NCBI GenBank assembly: GCA_039566865.1
Contig: CM076947.1
Span: 1,371,501 to 1,435,500, forward strand
DNA: 64,000 nucleotides
Reading direction: 5' to 3'
From: Aurelia coerulea
Taxonomy: Eukaryota; Cnidaria; Scyphozoa; Semaeostomeae; Ulmaridae
Made by a program: the position numbers and the translations under genes. The notes beneath the pieces were generated by a model that had not been told where the DNA came from, ran no database searches, and was given only the letters and a program-made list of their open reading frames with translations. Every line of letters begins with the position of its first letter. Within the stretch, counting starts at the first letter, position 1. Positions 22,340 to 31,765 of the stretch are shown here, in pieces.

Positions 22340-22800
22340 TGCAGATCCCCCAATTTGCCGACAAGCAATCGTATATGCCCAAGGGAACATACAAATGCTC
22401 ACTCGTGCTTGGCTTGGTGTACATTTGTAAATGCATTTTGCCTGGAGAAAGATATTCCTTGGTGACTATATTCATTAAGTTGTTTGTCAGTTTTCAGTTT
22501 TTACGTTCTATTGAAATGGGTACCCAAAGGACCGATCAAATGTCTTTGACTGAGGAGATTCCCCTAACCAGCGCGTTAGCAGTTTAGGTCAAAACCCAAA
22601 AGCTCTGGTTTGTAGATGCACGCAAACTCTGGCTCTCAAAATTAATATTCCAACGCTCGATGCGCCAATATCAACAAACTAGGTATTACTCTTCAAGTTA
22701 GCTATCGAAGAGTACTTCAAAACTTATCAGGGATCGATTTGACTTAAATTCTTATCGCTAGCCCCAATCAATTCTGTTACCTTTTTTCTGGGACACCCGG
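22340..22800. mobile_element. Half of a Tc1/mariner-like MITE (GGGACACCCGG end)
   Basis: The inverse complement of the left half of the element at 42779-43742, ending CTGGGACACCCGG followed by TA. The other end is missing. It lies between the SWIM exon and the left arm of the MULE. Confidence 0.75.
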
Positions 22801-22865
22801 TAGCTATTTTAGTAAATTGAATAACTTTGCTACAGGTAAACTAGATATGGAAATGTATTAATTAC

Positions 22866-23204
22866 CTAAATCCTTTGCAATCACAACTAATTCTATCACT
22901 GCCAGAAATCTTCACCATGTGGACATTCCCTGCAGAGCCTGCTACCAAAAAACGTCTGGCCTGTATATCTTCCTGTAATTCGGGATATGTAACGATTGCC
23001 TGGGAGGTGTTGAGCACTTGCAATGCCTTTTTTTCGATGGCTTCGACATGGAATAAGTTTGGAAGTGCATCTACAAGTTTCACTGACAGGTTGTCAACCC
23101 TCATTTCAGCATAGCTCTGCCTTTGAATTTCATCATCTGGTATCTCAATTGTTTTATGTGACTTCACATCATCAAGGGAAAGTTTGCAGAATTCTTCAAA
23201 ATAT
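22866..23204 (-). CDS. MULE transposase downstream exon with start of SWIM zinc finger
   Basis: The exon begins after a strong 3' splice site (TTTCTTTCTCTTGTAG) and ends at a 5' splice site (GGATTTAG/GTAATT). Joining it to the exon ending at 23767 keeps the frame (K-R-Y-F-E-E-F). It reads through VEAIEKKALQVLN and AGSAGNVHMVKISGSDRISC to CDCKGF, the first C-x-C of a SWIM zinc finger, which in MULE transposases binds the element's DNA. The second half of the finger (C-x-H) must be on a further exon that I did not find. Confidence 0.8.
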
Positions 23205-23766
23205 CTACAAGAGAAAGAAAATATACCGGATAATTAGAAAAAAATGTTTGAGACATTTGAAAATTCATTCAATTCAAAAATTAAAATATGAGGTGTTTCA
23301 TTCTGATCAGGCTAGTTCAAGTGTGATCCGAAATCTAATGTGAGCAAATAAAGCTGAGAATTCCCAACGGAACATACAATATATTCCAAACACAGGCTCA
23401 AAGTAAGAGCTTTTAAAGCTTTCATTTCAAAGCACATTACACAAATTTAAAATTGTTGCTACCTTACAAAATATGGACCTTGTTACAACTGACAAAATAA
23501 ATTTAGAAGATAAGTACCGCAACAAAAATGTTTCCAATTTTTCCACGCAGTGGTATTTTTTATACTCACCTGGTATTATCAAAACAAAAATTTCTTTTCA
23601 AATTTTCGTCATATACTTTAACTGTGGACTACCAACAACTAGGGTCATCCAGAAAGAGCTTAAAAGTTTCATTCACAAATTGTACTTGGTATTTAGCAAA
23701 CTTGTGATGGAAACCTGGCAGTGAGTTTAATGGAAGATGACAATTCAAATTTTGCAAAAATCTTAC
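23205..23766 (-). other. Intron of the MULE transposase gene
   Basis: Defined by GTAAGA at 23766-23761 and TTGTAG ending at 23205, with a preserved reading frame across the junction. No gene within. Confidence 0.8.
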
Positions 23767-25267
23767 CGCTTTCGCTTTGCTTCGCACCAGTTGTACCAAG
23801 TCTCCAAATCGACATGCAAATACATAGCAGAATCTGATAATTTGAATCGTCTGCTTTGACCGTATAGAGCCTTTTCAATTTCGAGACTTTGTTCTTTGAC
23901 TACCTTTTCCCAAACTTTGTGGATAAAACTTGCCTTGGATAGATCATCTTTCTTGGAGTAACCCAGAGCCTCTTTTTTTGCAGCTAGCATGGAATTCACT
24001 GTTTCTGATTGGTTGGTAAACACGCGTTGTGGTATCCCATTCTTATCTGCTGTTAGTCCCCCCTTTTTTCTTGTGTCACGAATCAGCTTGCGCAAAACCT
24101 TTTTCTCTCGCTCTTTCAAATAGGTTGAAAATTTGGGCTCCGTCTTTGTGATTTCTGCTTCCAATTCATTTAATAATTTTGACTGTTTTTTCAGCCTTTC
24201 TTTTAAATCCTTCTTATCTTCGCACTCAATAAGACCTTGCTCTCCGAATACAATATCCAAGAAGGGTGCCTGTGATGTGTCTCCTTTTATTCCAATGGAT
24301 TTGAGGAATGACTTACAATTTGCACGAAAATGGATAGTACATCTGAGGCTTATCGAATCTGGCATGTTTGATTTGCAAGCATTTATCAGTGCTTCCTCCC
24401 CATCTGTCACTATCCCGATTTTCTGTTGCCAAAGTTTACCCTTGCGGCTGATTTCACTGATCGCTCTGTCAAATGTGTCCTCACATTTAGAATGATGAAT
24501 TATTGTGGGACCAAGCATAACGGCATTAGTCCATTTTCCATGAATATTCTTCGATGCTGATAAGATGAATTGGTGCCTGTATGTTACAGGTGTAACTTCA
24601 TATTTTCCAAAATTGAATGTGGGATCTACAGAAATTGGCAGTCCACCCTCTGCATGGCCAAGATCATGTTGCATCCGATTTGTCCCAAGCACCCAAAGGT
24701 CATCTGGAATATCTGAATGGCTCCATATGATTTTGTCATCCAATTCTTCATTGTAGGCTAAAATCGCTTCAACCTCGTTATTTGGATTCATCCTATTTCT
24801 TTCCGAAGCCATTCTTGCAAAATCGGAAATTTGCTTTTTTGAGCGGGGCTGGTCTCCATAGTCGCCACTACTCCTTCCACTTTCAGTTTCAAAAAGTGAT
24901 GAGACACCATCAGTGCTATGTGCAACTTCTTCATGCAGACGCTTCAAGGTGCTCTTCTTCAGGGGATGGAATGGTTGAATTTGATCACCTTTAGAATTTC
25001 CATGGGGCAAAACTTTGTATTGCAGAGAAGAGACATTACCGCATGTCTTCTGATCTATTACATACTGCATAAGGATGGAGTTATTCAGAATATGTCCCTG
25101 CTTATTGATGAAATAGGAAATGTCCCTTGTAAGGCCAAACTGGTTCTGCTTCCTATTCACTTTCAAGTACCACTGTTCTTCGCTACATTCTTTTTGCTTG
25201 GAGTTAATAACTTTCACGCATTGTCTACCATGATTCCCAGCTGTTGCCTCAACAGTATGAGCTTTTT
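23767..25267 (-). CDS. MULE DDE transposase exon
   Basis: The frame is open from just after a TAA near 25268 to a splice donor at 23767; no ATG start is needed because it overlaps the end of the upstream kinase frame. Counting from the in-frame GTG at 25217, the catalytic triad is Asp198 (SVDPTFNFG), Asp272 (VTDGEEAL) and Glu405 (NQSETVNSML), with the MULE C-x2-H (Cys293, His296; LRCTIHF) between second Asp and Glu. The region before residue 100, including LPHGNSKGDQIQPFHPLK, is also typical of cnidarian MULE proteins. The transposase cuts and joins the 18721/34306 ends. No stop interrupts it, so it may still be active. Confidence 0.88.
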
Positions 25268-27522
25268 ATTTCTAAACACTTGCGGAACACCCCGTTAAGA
25301 TCACTTTGAAGGTCGCAAGGGTCTGAAATCTTTGTGCTATCAATGATAAAGATGGCAGTTTCTCGGCAACCTTGCGGTATTCGTACAGCTTTGGATTTGC
25401 AGGCTTTTATCAGAGCAAGCTGTTCGGCAAACTTGAGCTTTCTCTTCACGACGCTAATATATGGCAGCTGATATGGTCCCCACTCATGCTGCTGAACATC
25501 TTCCCATCTTTCAGGATATGCAAGATCATCGTATAATTGTGGGCCAGCCTTCTTTGAACACACTGTATTTGTCGACATGCAACGATTAGATTCTTGACTA
25601 CCTTGCCCCCCTCCTCTCTCATCTGGGTGGTTGATTCTGGTTGCCAACTCGTTTTCTCTGTCCCTTGTTTGCGATTTCAGTTGTGACTCAGAAGGAACTG
25701 GTTTGGCCGTGTTGCTGTCTTTTGAGATGGTAAACTCGTTTCCAATGTCGTCAACCACACTGTCGCTTTTGCTGCCTTCACTTGTTTCTAATGGCTGCAA
25801 CGGAGATATGGATTGAACTATGATGCTATCAAGAGAAGCTGAAAGGTCCTTTTCAAAATCTTGTACAGGTGACTGGCAGCAAAAATTTACATCAATGATT
25901 TGTTGGTATTCTGCTCTAATTCCCGATCCGTATAGCCTCTCCCACACCCACCATGTAACAGACTGTGTGGTTGGAAACACTTTCACTATTCCTCCACCAT
26001 TACCACCACAGGATTGGCCAATTCTATGCGTGTCAACAATGAAGAACTGCTCTCTACATCTCCCAATGACAAAGGTGTAAGGTGGAACAGTCATTATAGC
26101 AACAGTTTGTAGAGATTTTTCAACAAACTCAGCCAACTCCTTTCTGCCTGAATCTGAAAACACCAAGAATCCACTGCTTTTGCTGACAAGATTCAAACCG
26201 CATATCAATCCATTCTTCACCATTATATCATAGGCTGTTACAGCATCATACTGCTTTTCCTTTTCACGTAACGGATTAAGGCTTATTGGGAATTCTGTGA
26301 TGATCATTTCTGTAGCCTTTGCCAGATCTGCCCAATCTTTTATCTCTGTTTGTAGCACATGTTCACAGATTTTGCATGCAAAGAAACTACACGCATTTCT
26401 TCCATCATTTAGAGGATCTGAATGATTTCCTTCCACCCCAAAAGGATGTGCATCTTCAAAAGCACTATTTTGGTTTACGGCCATTGTGTATGTATCAGAC
26501 TCCACCATCTCATTTAACAACTCTTCTACCTCATGCAAGTTTGGGCGATCTTTAGGGATTTTGCACATTCCACGTTTAAATGCCTTATGAACTTGAAGCC
26601 ATTTTGTTGCTTTTAGAGGATCATATGAGCTGTCCCCTTCAGGGTTGGATGCACTTGCTACCTTTTTCACAAGGAATGACTGCCAGCTTTGAAGATGCTT
26701 GGCTTCTTTGATTTCTTTATAATAGGGGACCTTGAGACCTGGATTTGTGATGCAAAAGTAGACCATTGACAAACTCCAAATATCTGCAAGCTTAAGATCA
26801 TTCTCGTTCATTGCCATTGGACGCATTATGGGGTCTATCACCTCCGGTGCCATGAAGGCAGGCGTTCCTTTATAAATATTGACTGTGTGAGATCGCTTAG
26901 CAGCAGAAGTTTGGCAGATTGTTCCCCAGCTTTCCCCAAAGTCAGTAAGCTTTGTTATGCAAGGGAATTCTCTCCACATAAGCTCTCGTTCTGCTGCTGT
27001 CATCCTTTCATTAAAATGTTGGTTACTAACCAATACATTTCCAGGCTTTAAGTCCCTGTGTGCAACTCCCTTCTCATGTAGGTACTGTAATCCAGTAAGG
27101 ATTCCCTTTGCAACCACAGGAACTATATGCTCAAACCCCTCACAATGCACAGCATGTAGCTCAGAAAGAAGGTTGTCAAGGCTTGATATACCAGAAGCTC
27201 TTCCAAACAGCGTCATGTCAAAGTAAACATGTTCCAGCATCAATGCCATTGGATTTAAGCAAACAGCATGGAACTTGACTATGTTGTCATGGGAAAGCTT
27301 GCTGTGAAATCTTGCCTCTTTTATCAAGTCATCGGTATCTATGCTATCTAGTTCTTTGACCACTACATCCTTGTTCTCGTACCTGGACTTGTAAACTTTA
27401 CCATATGCACCTGAACCAATGAGTTCCCCCTTTTCTATTTCATCATACGTGAATGAATGCAACGCATGAACAACTGGGGACTTTGCACATTTTTTCCTTG
27501 CTAACGAAGGGAGTTTAAACAT
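25249..27522 (-). CDS. Protein kinase plus cysteine-peptidase-like domain, N-terminal part of MULE polyprotein
   Basis: 757 codons. A full Ser/Thr-type kinase domain spans about residues 28-340: glycine loop GSGAYGKV (36-43), VVVKEL lysine (56), HRDLKPGN (155-162), DFG (194-196), APEV (225-228). Residues about 370-550 resemble a papain-fold, deubiquitinase-like region, with DGRNACSF (candidate Cys378) and FFIVDTHR (candidate Asp497 and His499). A Ser/Glu-rich linker follows. Residues about 664-745 (including CRETAIFIIDSTK and SDPCDLQSDLNGVF) resemble the N-terminus of MULE proteins, and the next 25 bp overlap the transposase frame in +1. The ATG follows a splice-acceptor-like CCCTTTTAG, so an upstream exon is possible. 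Predicted active kinase; targets unknown. Confidence 0.85.
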   Translation of the reverse strand: MFKLPSLARKKCAKSPVVHALHSFTYDEIEKGELIGSGAYGKVYKSRYENKDVVVKELDSIDTDDLIKEARFHSKLSHDNIVKFHAVCLNPMALMLEHVYFDMTLFGRASGISSLDNLLSELHAVHCEGFEHIVPVVAKGILTGLQYLHEKGVAHRDLKPGNVLVSNQHFNERMTAAERELMWREFPCITKLTDFGESWGTICQTSAAKRSHTVNIYKGTPAFMAPEVIDPIMRPMAMNENDLKLADIWSLSMVYFCITNPGLKVPYYKEIKEAKHLQSWQSFLVKKVASASNPEGDSSYDPLKATKWLQVHKAFKRGMCKIPKDRPNLHEVEELLNEMVESDTYTMAVNQNSAFEDAHPFGVEGNHSDPLNDGRNACSFFACKICEHVLQTEIKDWADLAKATEMIITEFPISLNPLREKEKQYDAVTAYDIMVKNGLICGLNLVSKSSGFLVFSDSGRKELAEFVEKSLQTVAIMTVPPYTFVIGRCREQFFIVDTHRIGQSCGGNGGGIVKVFPTTQSVTWWVWERLYGSGIRAEYQQIIDVNFCCQSPVQDFEKDLSASLDSIIVQSISPLQPLETSEGSKSDSVVDDIGNEFTISKDSNTAKPVPSESQLKSQTRDRENELATRINHPDERGGGQGSQESNRCMSTNTVCSKKAGPQLYDDLAYPERWEDVQQHEWGPYQLPYISVVKRKLKFAEQLALIKACKSKAVRIPQGCRETAIFIIDSTKISDPCDLQSDLNGVFRKCLEIKSSYC

Positions 27523-29199
27523 CTAAAAGGGAATAAAGTCAATTTATCATCAAGTCAAGGATAAGTAACAACACAAGGGTTGACTCATTTCAAGCCAATA
27601 GTATGGAGAATAAATCTATCTTTCACAGCAGTAACCATATGACTGGATATCATCACAAGCTAGATCAGTGCAATTGTAGCTAACTTATTCATTCAATGCA
27701 ACTGTGGTCTGAGGTTTTCAGAACTTTTTGGAGAGGTTTTATGTCTCAGAACTTTTGACCTTGACACTAAAGGTTTGATCCTGGAAAAAATTAGGATGTT
27801 CCTGTAAGTGTCCAATTCTTCATTTGGGAAACAAATCTCCTGCAAAGAGAATTGTTATACTTTCTGTTTACAGTTTATGTTTTGGTCAAACATGTTTAGT
27901 TTTCATCTCAGTAGGGATCAACCTTCTTCAAATATTTGGACTTTTTCATTTCAAATAATACTACCCAGAAGATAAATCTTAGTTTCTTAGTTGGTCATCA
28001 TTTCTACTCAAACACAACACTTACTTTCCATTATTCTTTTGTAAGGTTTTGATCTCACATTCGCAAAGGTGGTATCACAGTCCCTCTTTCGTTCAAAGTA
28101 TGAGCAACATTGGATCATGTTTGAGAACATAGATCTTTAACTATGTCATTTCAAGGATACAATACACCTTTTTACCAATTAAAAAAGAGGCTTGGATTGA
28201 GTGTCCAAATCTGGTAAATTTTGTCAAAAGAAATGGAAACACGACCCCCCTTTTTGATAGATACCTGCTAGCTGCAGCAAGAAGTTCCTTCGGATCTCAG
28301 AACATTTTTCAGAGAGTTACTGAATGATGACTTCGCTCGAATTGACTTACCACTGGTGGAGTTTAAACACATTAGTAAGCTTCATTTGCCTTCTGGCCTT
28401 GTTTCTCATCATTTTCATTTGTTTTTGGCTGAATTTGTTGTGTCACAGTGTAACACTATTCATACCAATCTTTTTGATTGTACAGTGTTATCCAGGGTAA
28501 ATAATTATATACCTACATACCTACATGCATTCCAAGGGTTTCGTTTTGCCACTTTGCAAATCGAAGTTTGCATTTCAACCATTGTTACTCAAACAAAAGA
28601 ATGAATGAAAACAACAAGAAACAAAGCAAAAAGACCAATAACACTACCTGTATGTAAACTAAACTATGGCTAACTCACTTTGCACTTAGTAATCAATAGC
28701 AAAACCCTCTGAAAAAATTTGAGATCCAAAGCAACTTCATACCACAGCTAGTAGTGCATCCCCAGAGAACAGGGGTCGTTCTTTCGTTTTCCTTCCCAAA
28801 CTTTCACAGTTTGGACGCTCGATCCAAACCTCTTTTTTAAGAAGTAAAAGGTCTATTTTGCTGACAGCTCAGTACAACATTGGTTGCCATGGCTATGGTG
28901 CTATATTTAGAATCCTAAAATCATCATCGTTTGATACAGGATAGTTATGAATTTAAATGTGTGAAACTGAAATCTTGGGATGCTGTGTTGCAAAGCATCA
29001 AATGGAGAGGAGCCTGCTGAGTTGAAATCTTATAACTGGCCAGGAATCTTGGAATACCCCCAATAGGTAGTATGGGTTTGACAAATAGGGACATTTGGTA
29101 GCCATTTCGTAAGACCCTCAAACCGACTGGACCCCCCTGTTAGGCCATACTGGGAGTACCCCCCGGGATTTTGAAAGAGGAACTCTCTCAGCAGCAAAG
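27523..29199. other. No gene recognised; upstream region of the kinase-MULE gene
   Basis: AT-rich, with stops in every frame. The promoter or first non-coding exon of the minus-strand gene should lie here or further right. I see no clear TATA box. Confidence 0.4.
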
Positions 29200-30170
29200 C
29201 TAATCAAGGAGAGAGCACCCCCTTTTGAGACAATTTTCAGATAACTACCTATAATATGCTTTTATAATCACTTTCAACAAGTAGGTTGTGAGTTTTTGAC
29301 GAAAAACATCAACACCAATATTGCAATGCATTCCATCATTGTAAGTACAAAATAACCAACAAATACATAGAATTTAAAGAGGATGATGCCTTGATCTGAA
29401 ACTTTTTTTATAAAAAGTAATAAACACCCAAAAAACTAGGATAGCAAGGATTACTGTAAAGCATGTGCCCATGACACCATGTTGAAATGTCAAAAAATAA
29501 TCCAAATAATCTTCCTTCATTGCTACTGCTTCAAGTAAAATCCAAATAAATATAGTTTTGGCCTAGCTATAACCAAAAGACCCATGGAAAAAGTTTCTTG
29601 ACGCCACTGAGTTGATTTCTACTCAATTTCTCCCATAAGCCTATTCTATTGTTTTTGAAAAAAAGATCTTAAATGTTCTAGCCAGCATTGGGGGCAATAG
29701 CACCCCCTTGCACCCACCCAAGTATCTGCCACTGCCACATCTCCAAGCAAAATTTAGAAAAAAATCCACCAACTAGATCCCACTTTCCTTTTGTAATACA
29801 GGAGGTGGTGAAAAGGAAACTAGGAAAAATTGTTCTTTTTCTCCCCTTTTGAACAACCTGTGCGCTTCAATACACTCAATGAGAACCTTGTATGCCTTGG
29901 GCCTCCGGAGTGATATTTCTATGACACTATAGAATACATTGCAATACAGCTTACACTATAAAACCTGGAACAACATTTCCCTCAATATCAAACAAACTCC
30001 TTCAGCAATGAGTTTCCATCATCAATTACAAATTCATCTGTTAAGAATTAAAAATACAAACCCTGATACCTTTGATAAGACATTTTGTCTCAAACCAGTA
30101 GATTTCTAATAACTTCAATATTTTATTTACCATTAGGCTTTTAAATATGGGGTGCTCTCTCCTTGATTAG
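29200..30170. mobile_element. Possible MITE with 22-bp TIR
   Basis: CTAATCAAGGAGAGAGCACC(CC) at 29200-29221 is the exact inverse complement of 30149-30170. TA lies at each border. About 0.97 kb, non-coding. The similarity does not extend beyond the short repeats, so this could be two separate relics. Confidence 0.5.
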
Positions 30171-30658
30171 TTTACCACCTAAAAAATTCCTCTGCACATA
30201 AACCCTTATTATGTTATCAACTTGTTGTTAAAGGATTTGTTTTCTTGTTATTGGAAGTTAGTTAATTGTTTGTTTGTATAATGAAGGATATACATATGTA
30301 GCCTGTCGTAGGAAGTTGGATTTTAAAATTAGAACAGAACTGAACTGGTTGGCTACATTACAGATATTGTTGATGGTATTGAGGGGGAATTACTTTGAAT
30401 TCAACAAGAAAGGACTAAATACTAATACTGTGTATGTGGAGTGTTTCTAAACTTTGGAGCCATCAAACCTTCAATGTGAAAGGAGTTCAAAAAGAAATGG
30501 CGTTATTTTCTACATGGTTCTATGCTGAAAAATCTGTCTGTTTTTTGCGTCCGTTTTTCTCCTAGTACTTATTATTTGGTTCTATGAAAATGTATCCGAG
30601 AAATGTGGAAGAACTAGCTGGAGTGCACAAAAGGGCAACTTTTGGAGAATTAGGCTAC
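30171..30658. other. No gene recognised
   Basis: AT-rich spacer between two MITEs inside the MULE. Confidence 0.4.
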
Positions 30659-30969
30659 AATGCCTGCCAAAAGTCTTTGGAACAAATTAAGGCCATTTGT
30701 TGACAATACGCATTTCTAAACCATAACGCTTATTATAAAATGGGGCTGGGACTTGGGAGAGGATGGGAGACGATTCGCTACTTTGATGAAAAGCTATGCT
30801 GGGACAATAACCTTGCAGATCATCGTTGTTTCGGGGGTGAGGGTGATGAGGGGGTGTTGAAACGTCTTGCCATTCCCATTTTATCATGACAGAACAACAT
30901 TGTTCTGAGGGGGAGAGGGGGAAATTGAAAACACAGGAAAACTGTGTTCTAAGACTTTTGGCAGGCATT
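30659..30969. mobile_element. MITE with TIR AATGCCTGCCAAAAGTCT
   Basis: The left end AATGCCTGCCAAAAGTCT is matched by AGACTTTTGGCAGGCATT on the right. About 311 bp, non-coding, nested in the MULE. Confidence 0.75.
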
Positions 30970-31278
30970 ATTGTAGACCAGGCCTAGACTAGGCCGTTTT
31001 AGACACCTGCATGTTTTGGTATAGTCGCTCGCCAAGAAAAGAGAAAGTTCACAATCTGTCATCTGTTTCCCCCAGAATTCCGCCAATCAATATTAATCAA
31101 GTTGCTGTTGACATAAAGATACAAGTTTAATCATGGTTTTATGTAGCTACCTTTTCGCATCACAATATCTTTGTTCTTCCCTCCATGATGATTTCGCACC
31201 TTTTCAGCCATGAGCAGCATGGGTTGATCACGTGACTACTTTGAAGCACGCTCCTGGGCCGCGCCTGGATCGCCCATG
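30970..31278. other. No gene recognised
   Basis: Spacer. A GC-rich patch with CCTGGGCCGCGCC lies near 31253. Confidence 0.4.
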
Positions 31279-31288
31279 GGATCGCCCT

Positions 31289-31375
31289 AGACTGACTACC
31301 ATTGAGTCCTAGTAATCGCTCAGGGGGGTGGGTGGTGGTGGTAGCGATTACTAGGACTCAATTGTAATCAGTCTA
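31289..31375. mobile_element. 87-bp hairpin insertion with 10-bp target duplication
   Basis: AGACTGACTACCATTGAGTC leads into a long stem closing with the near inverse complement ending GTAATCAGTCT. Flanks GGATCGCCCT at 31279-31288 and 31376-31385 are identical, a 10-bp duplication of the length made by Mutator-type transposases. Probably a tiny non-autonomous element. Confidence 0.7.
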
Positions 31376-31385
31376 GGATCGCCCT

Positions 31386-31765
31386 CCGGAAGGGGGCTTT
31401 TGGTTTTCATGAGTTGCGAGATTGGCTTTTTATGTTTAGCTTCCGGGTATTCGAAGTCATACTGTAGTTTACTGAGTTTACTGAGTTTGAAAACTGTAGT
31501 TTACTGAGATCGAAAACAAGCTTTCCAATGCTTGAAACGTTGCACAGAGTGTCCGTTAAAAAGAAAAAGTATGATATAATAATCGAAGATTACATACAGG
31601 AAGCTTACTGACGAAAATCGGAACTTTTTGTTCAGAAGTTGAATTCCGGGTTTTGAAATTTTTCCTCCCGGGTTTTTTTCTAATTTTGGTCCGGGTTTGC
31701 GGGTTCTCCCAAACCGCCCGCCCCTTCCTTCCAACTTTCAGAATTTAAATGACATCGAGCGTAAA
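31386..31765. other. No gene recognised
   Basis: Spacer between the hairpin insertion and the right repeat array, containing short TTTACTGAG direct repeats near 31470-31508. Confidence 0.4.
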
